NCBI RefSeq assembly: GCF_012275575.1
Contig: NZ_NPIH01000258.1
Coordinates: 6,029-49,602, forward strand
Length of the DNA: 43,574 nt
Origin: Paraburkholderia sp. SG-MS1
GTDB taxonomy: Bacteria; Pseudomonadota; Gammaproteobacteria; Burkholderiales; Burkholderiaceae
Reading direction: 5' to 3'
Shown one piece after another: positions 1 to 8,094 of this stretch (the first letter of the stretch is position 1; each line of letters starts with the position of its first letter). The translations under genes and the position numbers were made by a program. The notes beneath the pieces were generated by a model. That model ran no database searches, had not been told where the DNA came from, and saw only the letters and a program-made list of their open reading frames with translations.

Positions 1-11
1 AGGAACCGCCG

Positions 12-818
12 ATGACTGCTCCAATTCCCTTCGTCCCCGATCGCTTCAAGACCCATGCCGCGCACTACCTCACCGGGCGTCCCGCCTATTCGCCGCAGCT
101 GATCCGGCGTGTCGCGCAGTCGTGCGAGCTGAGCGGCGCGCATCGGCTGCTCGATCTCGGCTGCGGCCCAGGGCAATTGTCACTGGCATTCTCGTCGTGG
201 GTCGGCGCGGGGCTTGCGCTCGATCCGGAAGCGGAAATGCTGCGGGTGGCGGCCGGCCTGGGCGCGGGAATTGCGCCGAACATCGAATATCGCGCGGGCA
301 GTTCGTACGATGTGTCGCCGGCGCTGGGGCGCTTCCGGCTCGCGGTCATCGGCCGCGCATTTCACTGGATGGACCGGCCCGACACACTTGCGCGCCTGGA
401 TGCGCTGATCGAACCGGAAGGCGCGGTGGCGCTGTTCTCGACGGCGCAAGTCATCGACGCGCCGATCGCCTGGCTCGCGCCCTATCACGCGCTGCTCGAA
501 GAGTATGCGCGGAGCGATTCCGCCCGCATGCAACGCACAGCCGACGATTGGGAGAGCCATGAGACGGTGCTGGCGAAGTCGGCGTTTGCGTCGCTGGAGC
601 GCGTGTCGATTGTCGAAACGCGGCGCGTGCCGGTCGAATCGTTGAGCGCGCGGCCCTTGTCGATGTCGAGCCTGTCGCGTGAGCGGCTCGGCGACAGGCT
701 CGATGAACTGCTCGCGCGCATTAGCCAACTGCTCGATGCACATGCAACCGACGGCTGGCTCGACGAGCGGGTCGAATCGACCGCGGTGATCGCACGACGG
801 CCGGCGGCGCGCGAGTAA
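12..818 (+). CDS. class I SAM-dependent methyltransferase
   Basis: The 268-residue product has a glycine-rich AdoMet-binding motif (LLDLGCGPGQ, residues about 46-55) after a leader typical of the UbiE/Methyltransf_11 group (F..HA.HY..GRP.Y). An acidic end to the second strand (ALDPEAEML) and an aromatic FHWMDRP segment follow. It should be a cytosolic methyl transferase; the substrate cannot be read from the sequence. An AGGA at 1-4 lies just upstream of the ATG, so the start looks genuine although the window begins only 11 bases before it. Nothing in the neighbouring genes suggests a shared pathway. Family assignment is firm, substrate unknown. Confidence 0.88.
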   Translation: MTAPIPFVPDRFKTHAAHYLTGRPAYSPQLIRRVAQSCELSGAHRLLDLGCGPGQLSLAFSSWVGAGLALDPEAEMLRVAAGLGAGIAPNIEYRAGSSYDVSPALGRFRLAVIGRAFHWMDRPDTLARLDALIEPEGAVALFSTAQVIDAPIAWLAPYHALLEEYARSDSARMQRTADDWESHETVLAKSAFASLERVSIVETRRVPVESLSARPLSMSSLSRERLGDRLDELLARISQLLDAHATDGWLDERVESTAVIARRPAARE

Positions 819-1062
819 TGACAGCCACATGGCACGTGCATGGCAACAGCATGGCCGCGGCATGGCAACCGAGGACAACCGCGCTGACGCGCCACGCCCC
901 GGCGAAACAATCTGAAATACGCAGTTAAGCGTCTGGAGGAATAAAACGGCACACTGAGGCGTTAGCTTGATACCGGCTGTGCGTTGAACGTGTGACGTGC
1001 GACCGCCGGATCTTCAAACAGATTTCGCAGCAACATACCGTACTCGTGGACAAAACCACACC

Positions 1063-1662
1063 ATGAACACTCACGCCGATTCCCTGACCACTTCGACCGG
1101 CGCGCCGCTGCCGACGCGCTACACCCGCACCGCGATCACCCTGCACTGGCTGATCGCGCTGTTGATGATCGGCAACGTCGTGCTCGGCCTGAGCGCCGAT
1201 TCATTGCCCGACGACTGGGTGCGTCCGGTGATCGATACGCACAAGTCGATCGGCATCACGGTGCTCGGTCTGGCGCTGCTGCGCATCCTGTGGCGCGTGT
1301 CGCACAAGCCGCCGCCGTTGCCGCGTGAGTTTCCGTCATGGGAGAAGGTCGCCGCGCACCTCGCGCATTTCCTGCTGTATCTGCTGATGATTGCATTGCC
1401 ACTGTCCGGCTGGCTGCACGACTCCGCGTGGAAAGACGCGGCGACGCATCCGATGCATCTGTTCGATGTGATTCCATGGCCGCGCATCGGCTATGTGATG
1501 AACCTGGATCCGGCGCTCAAGGAGAGCTTGCACGACCGCTTCGGCGCGTTGCATACGTGGCTCGGCTATGCGCTCTACGCATTGCTCGCAATGCATATCG
1601 GCGGCGCGCTCAAGCATCAGTGGATCGATCGCAAGTCGGTACTCCGGCGCATGGCGCCGTGA
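1063..1662 (+). CDS. cytochrome b561 family protein
   Basis: This is a four-helix inner-membrane dihaem b-type cytochrome of about 199 residues. Candidate haem-ligating histidines lie in or next to the helices: TLHWLIALL in helix 1, THKSIG before helix 2, LAHFLLY in helix 3, and LHTWLGY plus AMHIGG near helix 4. In this family (CybB, YceJ) electrons pass from ubiquinol, in some cases to superoxide or periplasmic acceptors. I chose the ATG at 1063 because the protein then begins with a short polar leader before helix 1. An in-frame start at 997 would add 22 uncharacteristic residues. The partner is unknown; no YceI-type periplasmic gene is adjacent. Confidence 0.88.
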   Translation: MNTHADSLTTSTGAPLPTRYTRTAITLHWLIALLMIGNVVLGLSADSLPDDWVRPVIDTHKSIGITVLGLALLRILWRVSHKPPPLPREFPSWEKVAAHLAHFLLYLLMIALPLSGWLHDSAWKDAATHPMHLFDVIPWPRIGYVMNLDPALKESLHDRFGALHTWLGYALYALLAMHIGGALKHQWIDRKSVLRRMAP

Positions 1663-1701
1663 GGCTTCCAGGCGCTGTTTCGCTTTCCGATAACCGCGGC
1701 A

Positions 1702-3180
1702 TTGACGCACCCAAACCCGGCAGTCATTTTGAAAAACACTCTGGAACAGGCACTTGCACTCGCCTCGCCGCGCATCTTGCCGCGTCCCGCGACCTTGTCG
1801 AGCACGCTGATTCACTTCAGCGTCGTCGCCGTGTGGCTGCTTCTGTTCGCGCGCGCATTCTTTCTGGAAGGTGCGCTGGCCTGGTCGACCGGGATTGCGT
1901 ATGTCGTGTATGACACACTGCTGCTCGCGTTCGTCACGTGGAAGTCGCTGCCGCTGATGCGGCGTCCCGCGCCGCTCGAAGCCGACTACGAGCGGCGACG
2001 TTTGCCGAGCATGGGCGTGATCGTCGCGTCGCATAACGAAGCGGCGGTGTTGCCGGTGACGCTCGCCGCGCTGCTGCGTCAGACGCACGGCCCGGCGCAG
2101 ATCGTGATTGCCGACGACGGTTCCACCGACACCACCCGCGCGCTGCTCACCGAACGCTTCGGCCTCACGGCCGCCGCCGACGGCGTGCTGAGCGCGGCGA
2201 GTTCGCTGCATCCGAACCTGTTCTGGCTGCGCGTGCCGCACGGCGGCAAGGCGCGCGCGCTGAATGCCGCAATCACCGTGATGACCACGGACACCGTGAT
2301 GACCGTCGACGCCGACACGCTGCTCGACGACGACGCCACTTACGCAATGCGCGCCGCGTTCGCGAGCGAGCCGAAGCTGGTCGCGGCGGCCGGCATTCTG
2401 GTGCCGGTCTGCGGCAAGTCGCTCTCGGGCCGCGTGTTCCAGTGGTTCCAGACCTACGAGTACATGCGCAACTTCATCGCCCGTTTTGCGTGGATGCGCG
2501 CGGACAGTCTGTTGCTGATCTCGGGCGCGTTCGCGTCGTTCAGGCGCGACGCGCTGCTCGACGTGGGCGGCTTCGACCCGCAATGTCTGGTCGAAGACTA
2601 CGAGCTGATTCACCGGCTGCGCCGCTACTCGGTCGATCGCGGCCTCGGCTGGGACGTGCGGGTGGTCGGCGAGGCGCATGCGCACACCGACGCGCCGGAC
2701 AACCTCGGCAGTTTTCTGCGGCAACGCCGGCGCTGGTTCGCGGGCTTCCTGCAAACGCAGTACTGGAACCGCGACATGACCGGCAATCGGCGCTACGGCA
2801 CGCTCGGCATGCTGATGCTGCCGGTCAAGGCCCTCGACACGATGCAGCCGATTTACGGCCTGACCGCGTTCGCGCTGCTGCTCGGGTTTCTGTTTGGCGG
2901 GCATGGCGCGATTGTCGTGTCGATCTTCAGCGTGATCGGCCTGAAGACCGCGATCGATCTCGCGTTCTATTTGTGGAGCATTCATCTGTATCGGCGGTGG
3001 ACCGGCGAGCGCAGCGGCAACAGCCTGTGGATGGCGATGCTCGCGGCGATTGCCGAGCCGTTCACGTTTCAACTCGTGCGGCACGCCGGGGCGGCGCTCG
3101 GCTGGCTGCACTTTCTGCGCGGCGGACGCTCGTGGGGTGTGCAACGCCGCTCCGGCCTGGTGGCGCGCGACGAGAGCTGA
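1702..3180 (+). CDS. membrane family-2 glycosyltransferase (PgaC/HAS-like)
   Basis: The product is a processive-type GT2 enzyme of about 490 residues. One or two N-terminal transmembrane helices (about 38-82) precede a GT-A domain. That domain has ADDGS at about 137-141, a metal-binding DAD at 203-205, the acceptor-site ED at about 298-299 and a QRRRW motif at 341-345. Hydrophobic C-terminal segments (about 365-450) follow. This layout is shared by poly-N-acetylglucosamine, hyaluronan and cellulose synthases, so it probably polymerises or transfers a sugar across the inner membrane. No pga or bcs partner genes are nearby, so the product is unknown. The start is uncertain: TTG at 1702 or TTG at 1729 are the only early in-frame candidates and neither has a clear ribosome-binding site. 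Confidence 0.85.
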   Translation: MTHPNPAVILKNTLEQALALASPRILPRPATLSSTLIHFSVVAVWLLLFARAFFLEGALAWSTGIAYVVYDTLLLAFVTWKSLPLMRRPAPLEADYERRRLPSMGVIVASHNEAAVLPVTLAALLRQTHGPAQIVIADDGSTDTTRALLTERFGLTAAADGVLSAASSLHPNLFWLRVPHGGKARALNAAITVMTTDTVMTVDADTLLDDDATYAMRAAFASEPKLVAAAGILVPVCGKSLSGRVFQWFQTYEYMRNFIARFAWMRADSLLLISGAFASFRRDALLDVGGFDPQCLVEDYELIHRLRRYSVDRGLGWDVRVVGEAHAHTDAPDNLGSFLRQRRRWFAGFLQTQYWNRDMTGNRRYGTLGMLMLPVKALDTMQPIYGLTAFALLLGFLFGGHGAIVVSIFSVIGLKTAIDLAFYLWSIHLYRRWTGERSGNSLWMAMLAAIAEPFTFQLVRHAGAALGWLHFLRGGRSWGVQRRSGLVARDES

Positions 3181-3377
3181 AGGCGCGCCGCGCTAGCGGC
3201 ACCGTCGGGAGCGCGCGCACAGGCGGGCGCGCAGGCGGGCGCGACGCAGCGTCGCGAGGCACGGGGCGCCCTCCTTCGACCCGGACGGCGGTCGCATCTA
3301 GTAGACTGGCGACGATGCCGGCCTCAAGACATGCAGGGCGGCGATCTTCTATCCGCTGGTGCATGGAGGCTTCACGT

Positions 3378-4628
3378 ATGCATGCTGTTCCCCCGCTCGA
3401 ACAAGACACCGTCGATGCAACCGTCGATGCGGCGCCTGCTCAAGCAGCGTCGCAGAATGCCGCGCATGCGACCGCTCCGGCAGCAGGCCATGCGCATGCG
3501 CCGGGCCACGCCGCGCTCGACGCACCGGTGCGCGATCTACGCCGCGTGGGCATTCACCCGGACTACTGGTATCCGCTCGCGTGGTCGCATGAAGTGAAGC
3601 GGGGCAAGACGCACGGCGTGACGTTCGCCGGCGATCCGATCGTGCTGGCGCGCACGGAGTCCGGCAAGGTGTTTGCGCTGGAAGACCGCTGCGCGCATCG
3701 GCAAGTGCCGTTGCATCAAGGCGTGGTCGAGGGCGAGTCGATTCGTTGTGGCTACCACGGCTGGACCTACGACTGCTCGGGCAAGTGCATCGACGTGCCC
3801 TATCTCGGGCGCGACCGCTTGCCGAACGGCGTGCGTTCCTATCCGTGCCAGGAAGTCGAAGGGCTGATCTTCGTGTTTCCGGGCGATGCCGAACTGGCCG
3901 AACAGCGGCCGCTGCCCAAGCTCGGTTCGGTGGGCGACAAGAAGTACAAGACGCGCCGTTTCGGCCGCCCGGTGAATTGTCACTATTCGTTCATGCACGA
4001 AAATCTGATGGATATGAACCATCAGTTCCTGCATCGCAAGCAGATGGGGCAGATGCGCGCGCGTTCGCTGGGGCGGCGCAAAGGCGAAGGCTGGGTCGAA
4101 GTCGATTACACGTTTGCGCGCATGGCCGGGCAGCAGCCGATTGGCGAAGCGATCGTGTTCGGCCAGAGCCGCAAGACCGGCGGCGACAACGACAAGGACG
4201 TGATGACGATCCGCACCGAGTATCCGTATCAGACGCTGCAGATCCGCACGTCCGAGCAGACGCTGGTGATGGACCTGTGGATCGTCTATGTGCCGCTCGA
4301 TCGCGAACAGCGCACCAATCGCACGTTCGGTTTGCTGTCGATCCGCAAGCCCGGCATTCCCGGCGTGCTGAATCTCGCGTGGCCGCTGCTCGTGTGGTTC
4401 ACCGAGCGTATCTTCAAGGAAGATCGCGAAATCGTCGAAGCCGAACAGCGCGCGCATGACTCGCAGGGCGCGGACTGGAATCACGAGGTGTTTCCGGTCA
4501 TCAACGAACTACGCGCGTTGTTGCGCGAAGGCGGCGCGGCCGATCAGGTGGTGGGCGCCGGCACCGGCAACACGTCGGTGATCCGCTTCTGGGATTCGCG
4601 TCAGGGCAATCCGTTGGCGAAGTCCTGA
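3378..4628 (+). CDS. Rieske non-haem iron oxygenase, alpha subunit (VanA-like)
   Basis: This 416-residue protein has an N-terminal Rieske [2Fe-2S] domain with ligands C105-x-H107 and C124-x2-H127 (CAHR and CGYHGW). The catalytic domain carries a 2-His-1-carboxylate iron site in ENLMDMNHQFLH (H215, H219, with bridging D212). Such proteins hydroxylate or O-demethylate aromatic or other ring substrates using electrons from a separate reductase. GGAGG at 3365-3369 sets the ATG at 3378. The first 45 residues are Ala/Gln/His-rich and look disordered. No reductase is adjacent; the rubredoxin at 5198 is the nearest redox carrier, and a link to it is only inference. The substrate is unknown. Confidence 0.87.
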   Translation: MHAVPPLEQDTVDATVDAAPAQAASQNAAHATAPAAGHAHAPGHAALDAPVRDLRRVGIHPDYWYPLAWSHEVKRGKTHGVTFAGDPIVLARTESGKVFALEDRCAHRQVPLHQGVVEGESIRCGYHGWTYDCSGKCIDVPYLGRDRLPNGVRSYPCQEVEGLIFVFPGDAELAEQRPLPKLGSVGDKKYKTRRFGRPVNCHYSFMHENLMDMNHQFLHRKQMGQMRARSLGRRKGEGWVEVDYTFARMAGQQPIGEAIVFGQSRKTGGDNDKDVMTIRTEYPYQTLQIRTSEQTLVMDLWIVYVPLDREQRTNRTFGLLSIRKPGIPGVLNLAWPLLVWFTERIFKEDREIVEAEQRAHDSQGADWNHEVFPVINELRALLREGGAADQVVGAGTGNTSVIRFWDSRQGNPLAKS

Positions 4629-5006
4629 GATTCGGGCTGAGGTGCCGCGCACGTCGAGGCGCGGCGCATCGCATCGCATCGCATCGCATCGCATCGCATC
4701 GCATCGCGTCAGTCATATTGGCCTGACCGGGCTGATGGATCGAGCGTGCGGCGCTAGCGGGAATTGTCGCCACCGCCCGCCCGCCATGCGCGTACGGCGG
4801 CGCATTTATAGGACAAACCCGGCAAAACGTGCCGGCACACTCTCCTTTCCCCCTCCCAACGAATTAATCCATCTCCGCCCGGTAGGCAATGCGGCGCGCG
4901 CGAGCGGCGATAATGTCGCCCGATACGCGCGGGTTTGCGCCAATCGGCATGCGTCGCGCTCACACCCGTGTACCATTTCGCTTTTTCCAACTTTCAAGAA
5001 TTTCTC
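4629..5006. other. intergenic region with short tandem repeat
   Basis: This 378-base gap between the Rieske oxygenase and a tiny membrane-protein gene holds the GCATC tandem repeat at 4666-4705. It also has a short inverted repeat (CCGGCA at 4819-4824, TGCCGG at 4830-4835). An open frame crosses the repeat, but its product is Arg/His/Ser-rich low complexity (repeating SHRIA) and unlikely to be a gene. I see no other feature. Confidence 0.5.
4666..4705. repeat. pentanucleotide tandem repeat, 8 x GCATC
   Basis: Eight perfect head-to-tail copies of GCATC run from 4666 to 4705, followed by one imperfect copy (GCGTC, 4706-4710). The tract starts 37 bases after the Rieske oxygenase stop codon. A tract of this kind is prone to slipped-strand length change. 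It lies outside any supported coding frame, so a phase-variable protein is not indicated. Confidence 0.97.
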
Positions 5007-5123
5007 GTGACCACGCAACAAGCCTCCACCGCACCGCGTAAATCGCTCACCTTGATGCAATTGCTTGGCCTCATCGGCGCCGCTGGCCTGATCGCCTCCA
5101 TCCTGCTGAATCATCTGGTCTAG
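5007..5123 (+). CDS. small single-pass membrane protein, hypothetical
   Basis: From the GTG at 5007 the frame encodes 38 residues: a short Thr/Gln/Lys leader, then one hydrophobic helix (LMQLLGLIGAAGLIASILL) and a short tail. It ends about 75 bases before the rubredoxin gene on the same strand. The frame is open further upstream to an ATG at 4935, but the extra residues look non-coding. I recognise no family. It could be a real small membrane protein or a chance hydrophobic frame; the compact charged-then-hydrophobic layout favours a gene. Confidence 0.5.
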   Translation: MTTQQASTAPRKSLTLMQLLGLIGAAGLIASILLNHLV

Positions 5124-5197
5124 CTCCATCGCCCTCGCATCATGCGTGCGGCTCCACGCCGGCACTCGCTGCCGGCTTCATCGATATTCCGAGTGCC

Positions 5198-5611
5198 ATG
5201 TACAAGAAGGGCGTAGCCGTAGAAATCCAGTTTTCCCCCGAGCGGCTCAACGACGGTGCGGGCGATCCTTACTGGATCGATCTGACCCAGGACGAAGCGC
5301 AGCGCTTGCTGGAAAGCCTGCAGGCGCGCCTCGCCGCGGGCGGCGGCACTGTCGCGCCGCTGGTCGTGAGCCTTGATGAGACGCCCTCGCAGCCTGCTGT
5401 GGCAGGCGCGGCGCAAGCGTCTGGTCATGCCGTGTCGGCGGACGACTTCAAGCAATGGGTCTGCGTGATCTGCGGCTGGGTCTACGACGAGGCGGCCGGC
5501 TTGCCGGATGAGGGTATCGCGCCGGGCACGCGCTGGGCGGATGTCCCGGCCGACTGGCGTTGCCCGCTGTGCGACGTCGGCAAGGAAGATTTCGCGCTGG
5601 TCGAGTTTTGA
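5198..5611 (+). CDS. rubredoxin with N-terminal extension
   Basis: The C-terminal 55 residues are a standard rubredoxin: iron ligands C89-x2-C92 (CVICGWVYDEAAG) and C122-x2-C125 (CPLCDVGKEDF), with the usual PGTRW and DW residues. Typical bacterial rubredoxins are about 55 residues, but this protein has 137. The extra N-terminal part has a compact segment (about 5-48, EIQFSPERL..DPYWIDLTQDEAQRLLESL) and an Ala/Gly/Pro-rich linker (about 48-80). The role of that domain is unknown to me. Rubredoxins shuttle single electrons in the cytosol, for example to alkane hydroxylases. The gene is convergent with the dehydrogenase at 5689. Confidence 0.88.
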   Translation: MYKKGVAVEIQFSPERLNDGAGDPYWIDLTQDEAQRLLESLQARLAAGGGTVAPLVVSLDETPSQPAVAGAAQASGHAVSADDFKQWVCVICGWVYDEAAGLPDEGIAPGTRWADVPADWRCPLCDVGKEDFALVEF

Positions 5612-5628
5612 AACCCGGCAACGGGTTT
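5611..5628. terminator. short hairpin between convergent genes
   Basis: AAACCCG (5611-5617) and CGGGTTT (5622-5628) form a perfect 7-bp inverted repeat around a GCAA loop. It overlaps the last base of the rubredoxin stop codon and lies between two converging genes. There is no long T tract, so termination is only likely, not certain. Confidence 0.4.
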
Positions 5629-5688
5629 GAACGCATCAGACCGTTCCGGCGATCCAATGCCACGGCGCGGTCCCGGCTTCCGGTGTGA

Positions 5689-6543
5689 TCAGGCGCTCCC
5701 CGCCGGATAATCCGCGCCCTCGGTCGTGGCTTTCCATGCGTCGAAGTCGCCGCGCATGAAGTCGAGCTTCTTGTACGCGAGGTCGAGCGCCATCTTGCCG
5801 AGCAGCAGACGCAGCGGCGGCTTGTCCGACAGCGCGGCGTCGATGATCGCCTGCGCGGCGCGCACCGGATCACCCGCCTGCTTGCCGCTGCGCGCTTCGG
5901 TCTGCTGGCGGCGTTCGCCCGCAGTGCCCGCGTAGTCGTCGATCACGGTGGCCGACTGCTTGATCGACGGTCCCGCCCAGTTCGTGCGGAACGGGCCAGG
6001 TTCGACGATCAGCACGCCAATGCCGAGCGGCTTCACCTCGAGCGCCAGCGATTCGGACAAGCCTTCCACCGCGTATTTGGTCGCGTGGTAATAGCCGGTC
6101 GCCGCGAAACTCGCAATGCCGCCAATCGACGACACGTTGACGATCAACCCACTGCGCTGCTCGCGCATGATTGGCAGCACCGCTTTCGTGATGTGGATCA
6201 AACCGAATACATTGGTCTCGAACATCGCGCGGACTTCGTCGTCCTCGCCTTCCTCGATCGCGGCCAGATAGCCATAACCTGCGTTGTTCACGAGCGCGTC
6301 GATGCGGCCGAAACGCTGCTTCGCCTGCGCGACCACGTCTTCGATCTGGGCGCGGTTCGTCACGTCGAGCGGCAGAGCGAGCGCTCGCTCGCCGTGCGCC
6401 TGGGCGATATCTTGCACTTTCGACACATCGCGTGCGGTCACGACCGCGCGCCAGCCACGCTCCAGCACCAGCTTCGCCAGTTCACGGCCGAAGCCGGTGG
6501 AACAGCCGGTAATCAACCAGACGGGATTGTCTCGATTCATCAT
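5689..6543 (-). CDS. short-chain dehydrogenase/reductase (SDR)
   Basis: The 284-residue product is a classical SDR. It has the cofactor motif TGCSTGFG (12-19), NNAG at 87-90, a catalytic serine in NVSS (about 138-139), and YxxxK at Y152/K156. An Arg in the second strand (TARD) suggests NADP(H) preference. The initiation site is a double ATG at 6543/6540 with AGGAG at 6552-6556, eight bases upstream. The frame stays open upstream, but that part has no coding character. It resembles the large group of SDRs annotated as generic oxidoreductases; the substrate is unknown. Confidence 0.9.
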   Translation of the reverse strand: MMNRDNPVWLITGCSTGFGRELAKLVLERGWRAVVTARDVSKVQDIAQAHGERALALPLDVTNRAQIEDVVAQAKQRFGRIDALVNNAGYGYLAAIEEGEDDEVRAMFETNVFGLIHITKAVLPIMREQRSGLIVNVSSIGGIASFAATGYYHATKYAVEGLSESLALEVKPLGIGVLIVEPGPFRTNWAGPSIKQSATVIDDYAGTAGERRQQTEARSGKQAGDPVRAAQAIIDAALSDKPPLRLLLGKMALDLAYKKLDFMRGDFDAWKATTEGADYPAGSA

Positions 6544-6721
6544 TTGGGAAACTCCTGTTGATGGTCTACGACGAGTGAAGAGTCCGCTACGGCACAAGGC
6601 GCGCCGTTCGCGTTCGCGATCGATGTGCTAACGGTGTTCTGGGTGCGGCCTGCACGGCGTTGCCGGCGCAGGGCATTCGCGACGGCTCGCGCGAGTGTGG
6701 GTCGTGTGCCGGGCGGCGGCG

Positions 6722-6967
6722 TTATGGGCGCCGCTGTCCAGCATGGCTTTTCAATTGTAGCCGCAGGGCGGCGGCTTCGCTTTGCAGCGCCTTGACGAAC
6801 GCAGCGGCCAGCGGATGGCTTGGACGATGCTCCGGATGTATCACGCTCACGCGAAACGGCAACGACACGGCGAGCGCCCGGATATGCAGATGGCGCCCCC
6901 CGAAATCGACGGCGGTCAGCGGATTGACGATCGCGATGCCGAGACCTTGGCGCACGAGACTATGGGC
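6722..6967 (-). pseudogene. 3' remnant of a LysR-family regulator gene
   Basis: Read on the minus strand, this stretch encodes the end of a LysR effector-binding domain: AHSLVRQGLGIAIVNPLTA, then strands and RPSHPLAAAFVKAL, finishing at a stop at 6722. No HTH or first half of the domain is present. Upstream of about 6967 the frame loses LysR similarity, and 80 bases later the intact LysR gene ends. The piece is therefore probably what is left of a second LysR gene after a deletion. A small expressed protein from an internal GTG at 6955 is possible but unlikely. Confidence 0.62.
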
Positions 6968-7045
6968 ATCTGTCGCGCGTCTGCGAGGCGATGGTCGATG
7001 CCGTGATGGGCCTGGGCCACGGTATCGAAGCGATTTCCGCCGGCG

Positions 7046-7966
7046 TCACCGTGCCCGTACCGTGCGCGTGTATGACGCGATCATCGTCGCGAGTTCCTGT
7101 GCGGCGGGCGTGAGCGGAATCGCCGCGCGCTGCAGCAGGCAGACGTTCTGTTCGACCGCCCGCTCGCGCACGGCGATCGCCGTGAGCGCGCTGGCAAACG
7201 GCCCGCGTTTCGCCACGATCGACGATTCCAGCGACAGGCAGTCCGTCGCGCCGACCAGATGCAGCGTCTCGTACAGGCCTTCCACGGTGGCGATGATTTT
7301 CGGCGGCGGCAGGCCGTGGCTTTCGAACAGATGGCTCAGCCGGTTGACGTGCGGATCTTCGGTGAGATTCGGCGAGCGCGTCGCCACCCACGTGCAGTCG
7401 ACCAGTTCGGCGAGCGAAGTCGCCCCCGCTTTCGGATGACCCAGGCGGCACACGATCACGGGATCGGACGTGTACAGCGGCGAGACCGACAGATCGGCCG
7501 TGTCGGTATGCTTCGACACGAGCGCGACCGCGAAGTCGAGCGTGCCTTCGCGAATCCACGAAATCATCATGCGCGACGTGCCGGTGCGCAAATGCACCGC
7601 GACGCGCTCGAAGCGCGTGCGAAATTCCATCAGCACCGGCGCGAACGCGTCGACGAGCGGCTCGGTCGTCATGCCAAACGTGACCTCGCCGACATAGTCG
7701 CCGCGCACTTGCCGCACTTCCTGCTCGGCGCGCTCGCACTCTCCGATGATCGCGCCGGCCCGCTGCAACAGCCGCTGCCCGAGCGCGGTCAGCGCAATGC
7801 CGCGATTCGTGCGGATGAACAGCGTCGCACCGAGCATCGATTCGAGGTTCTGCAACTGCTGTGTGATGCCGCTCTGCGCGATGCCGAGCGCGCGCGAGGC
7901 CGCGCGGAGGCTGCCGTGCTCGGCGACCGCCGTGAAGGCGCGCAACTGGGAGATCGTCAACGCCAT
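7046..7966 (-). CDS. LysR-family transcriptional regulator
   Basis: At 306 residues this is a full-length LysR regulator. The N-terminal winged HTH (about 3-62) includes LRAFTAVAEHGSLRAASRALG and a recognition helix near QSGITQQLQNLESMLGATLF. The effector-binding domain (about 90-300) follows. The gene is divergent from the binding-protein gene at 8095, with 128 bases between them containing inverted repeats. Regulation of that neighbour and of itself is the usual arrangement for this family and is inferred here. The inducer is unknown; an amino acid or acylated amino acid would fit the neighbours. Confidence 0.92.
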   Translation of the reverse strand: MALTISQLRAFTAVAEHGSLRAASRALGIAQSGITQQLQNLESMLGATLFIRTNRGIALTALGQRLLQRAGAIIGECERAEQEVRQVRGDYVGEVTFGMTTEPLVDAFAPVLMEFRTRFERVAVHLRTGTSRMMISWIREGTLDFAVALVSKHTDTADLSVSPLYTSDPVIVCRLGHPKAGATSLAELVDCTWVATRSPNLTEDPHVNRLSHLFESHGLPPPKIIATVEGLYETLHLVGATDCLSLESSIVAKRGPFASALTAIAVRERAVEQNVCLLQRAAIPLTPAAQELATMIASYTRTVRAR

Positions 7967-7973
7967 GAGGATT

Positions 7974-8023
7974 CCGTTCGATGATCCGGTGATCGGTAAA
8001 AGTGATCATGATAGTTCGAACGG
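7974..8023. promoter_or_regulatory. candidate LysR operator, nested inverted repeats
   Basis: CCGTTCGA (7974-7981) and TCGAACGG (8016-8023) are perfect 8-bp inverted arms. Inside them ATGATC (7981-7986) and GATCAT (8004-8009) form a second inverted pair. The site begins eight bases before the LysR start codon and lies in the divergent gap between LysR and the binding-protein gene, as expected for an autoregulated LysR operator. Binding by this regulator is inference. Confidence 0.5.
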
Positions 8024-8094
8024 GACTTCTTGGAGGCGCGGGGGCGACATACGATGGCGCAGTCGTCCTTCGTCCCTCCCACATTTCGTGTCCC

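Noticed and set aside
1336..3144. 602-codon minus-strand open frame opposite the glycosyltransferase and cytochrome genes
   Set aside because: The product is Arg/His/Gln/Ala-rich without domains, while the plus strand encodes clear proteins. Long antisense frames are expected in GC-rich DNA.
1702..3180. Poly-N-acetylglucosamine (pga) or cellulose locus
   Set aside because: Only a lone glycosyltransferase is present; no deacetylase, outer-membrane or c-di-GMP-binding partner gene is nearby.
4666..4705. CRISPR-like array
   Set aside because: Units are five bases without spacers, so this is a simple tandem repeat.
4642..5010. 122-codon plus-strand frame crossing the GCATC repeat
   Set aside because: The product is an artefact of the repeat (SHRIA units) followed by Arg/Pro-rich sequence, with no ribosome-binding site or domain.
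6660..7439. 259-codon plus-strand frame opposite the LysR remnant and LysR gene
   Set aside because: It is the antisense shadow of the two LysR readings, rich in Arg, Ser and Cys.
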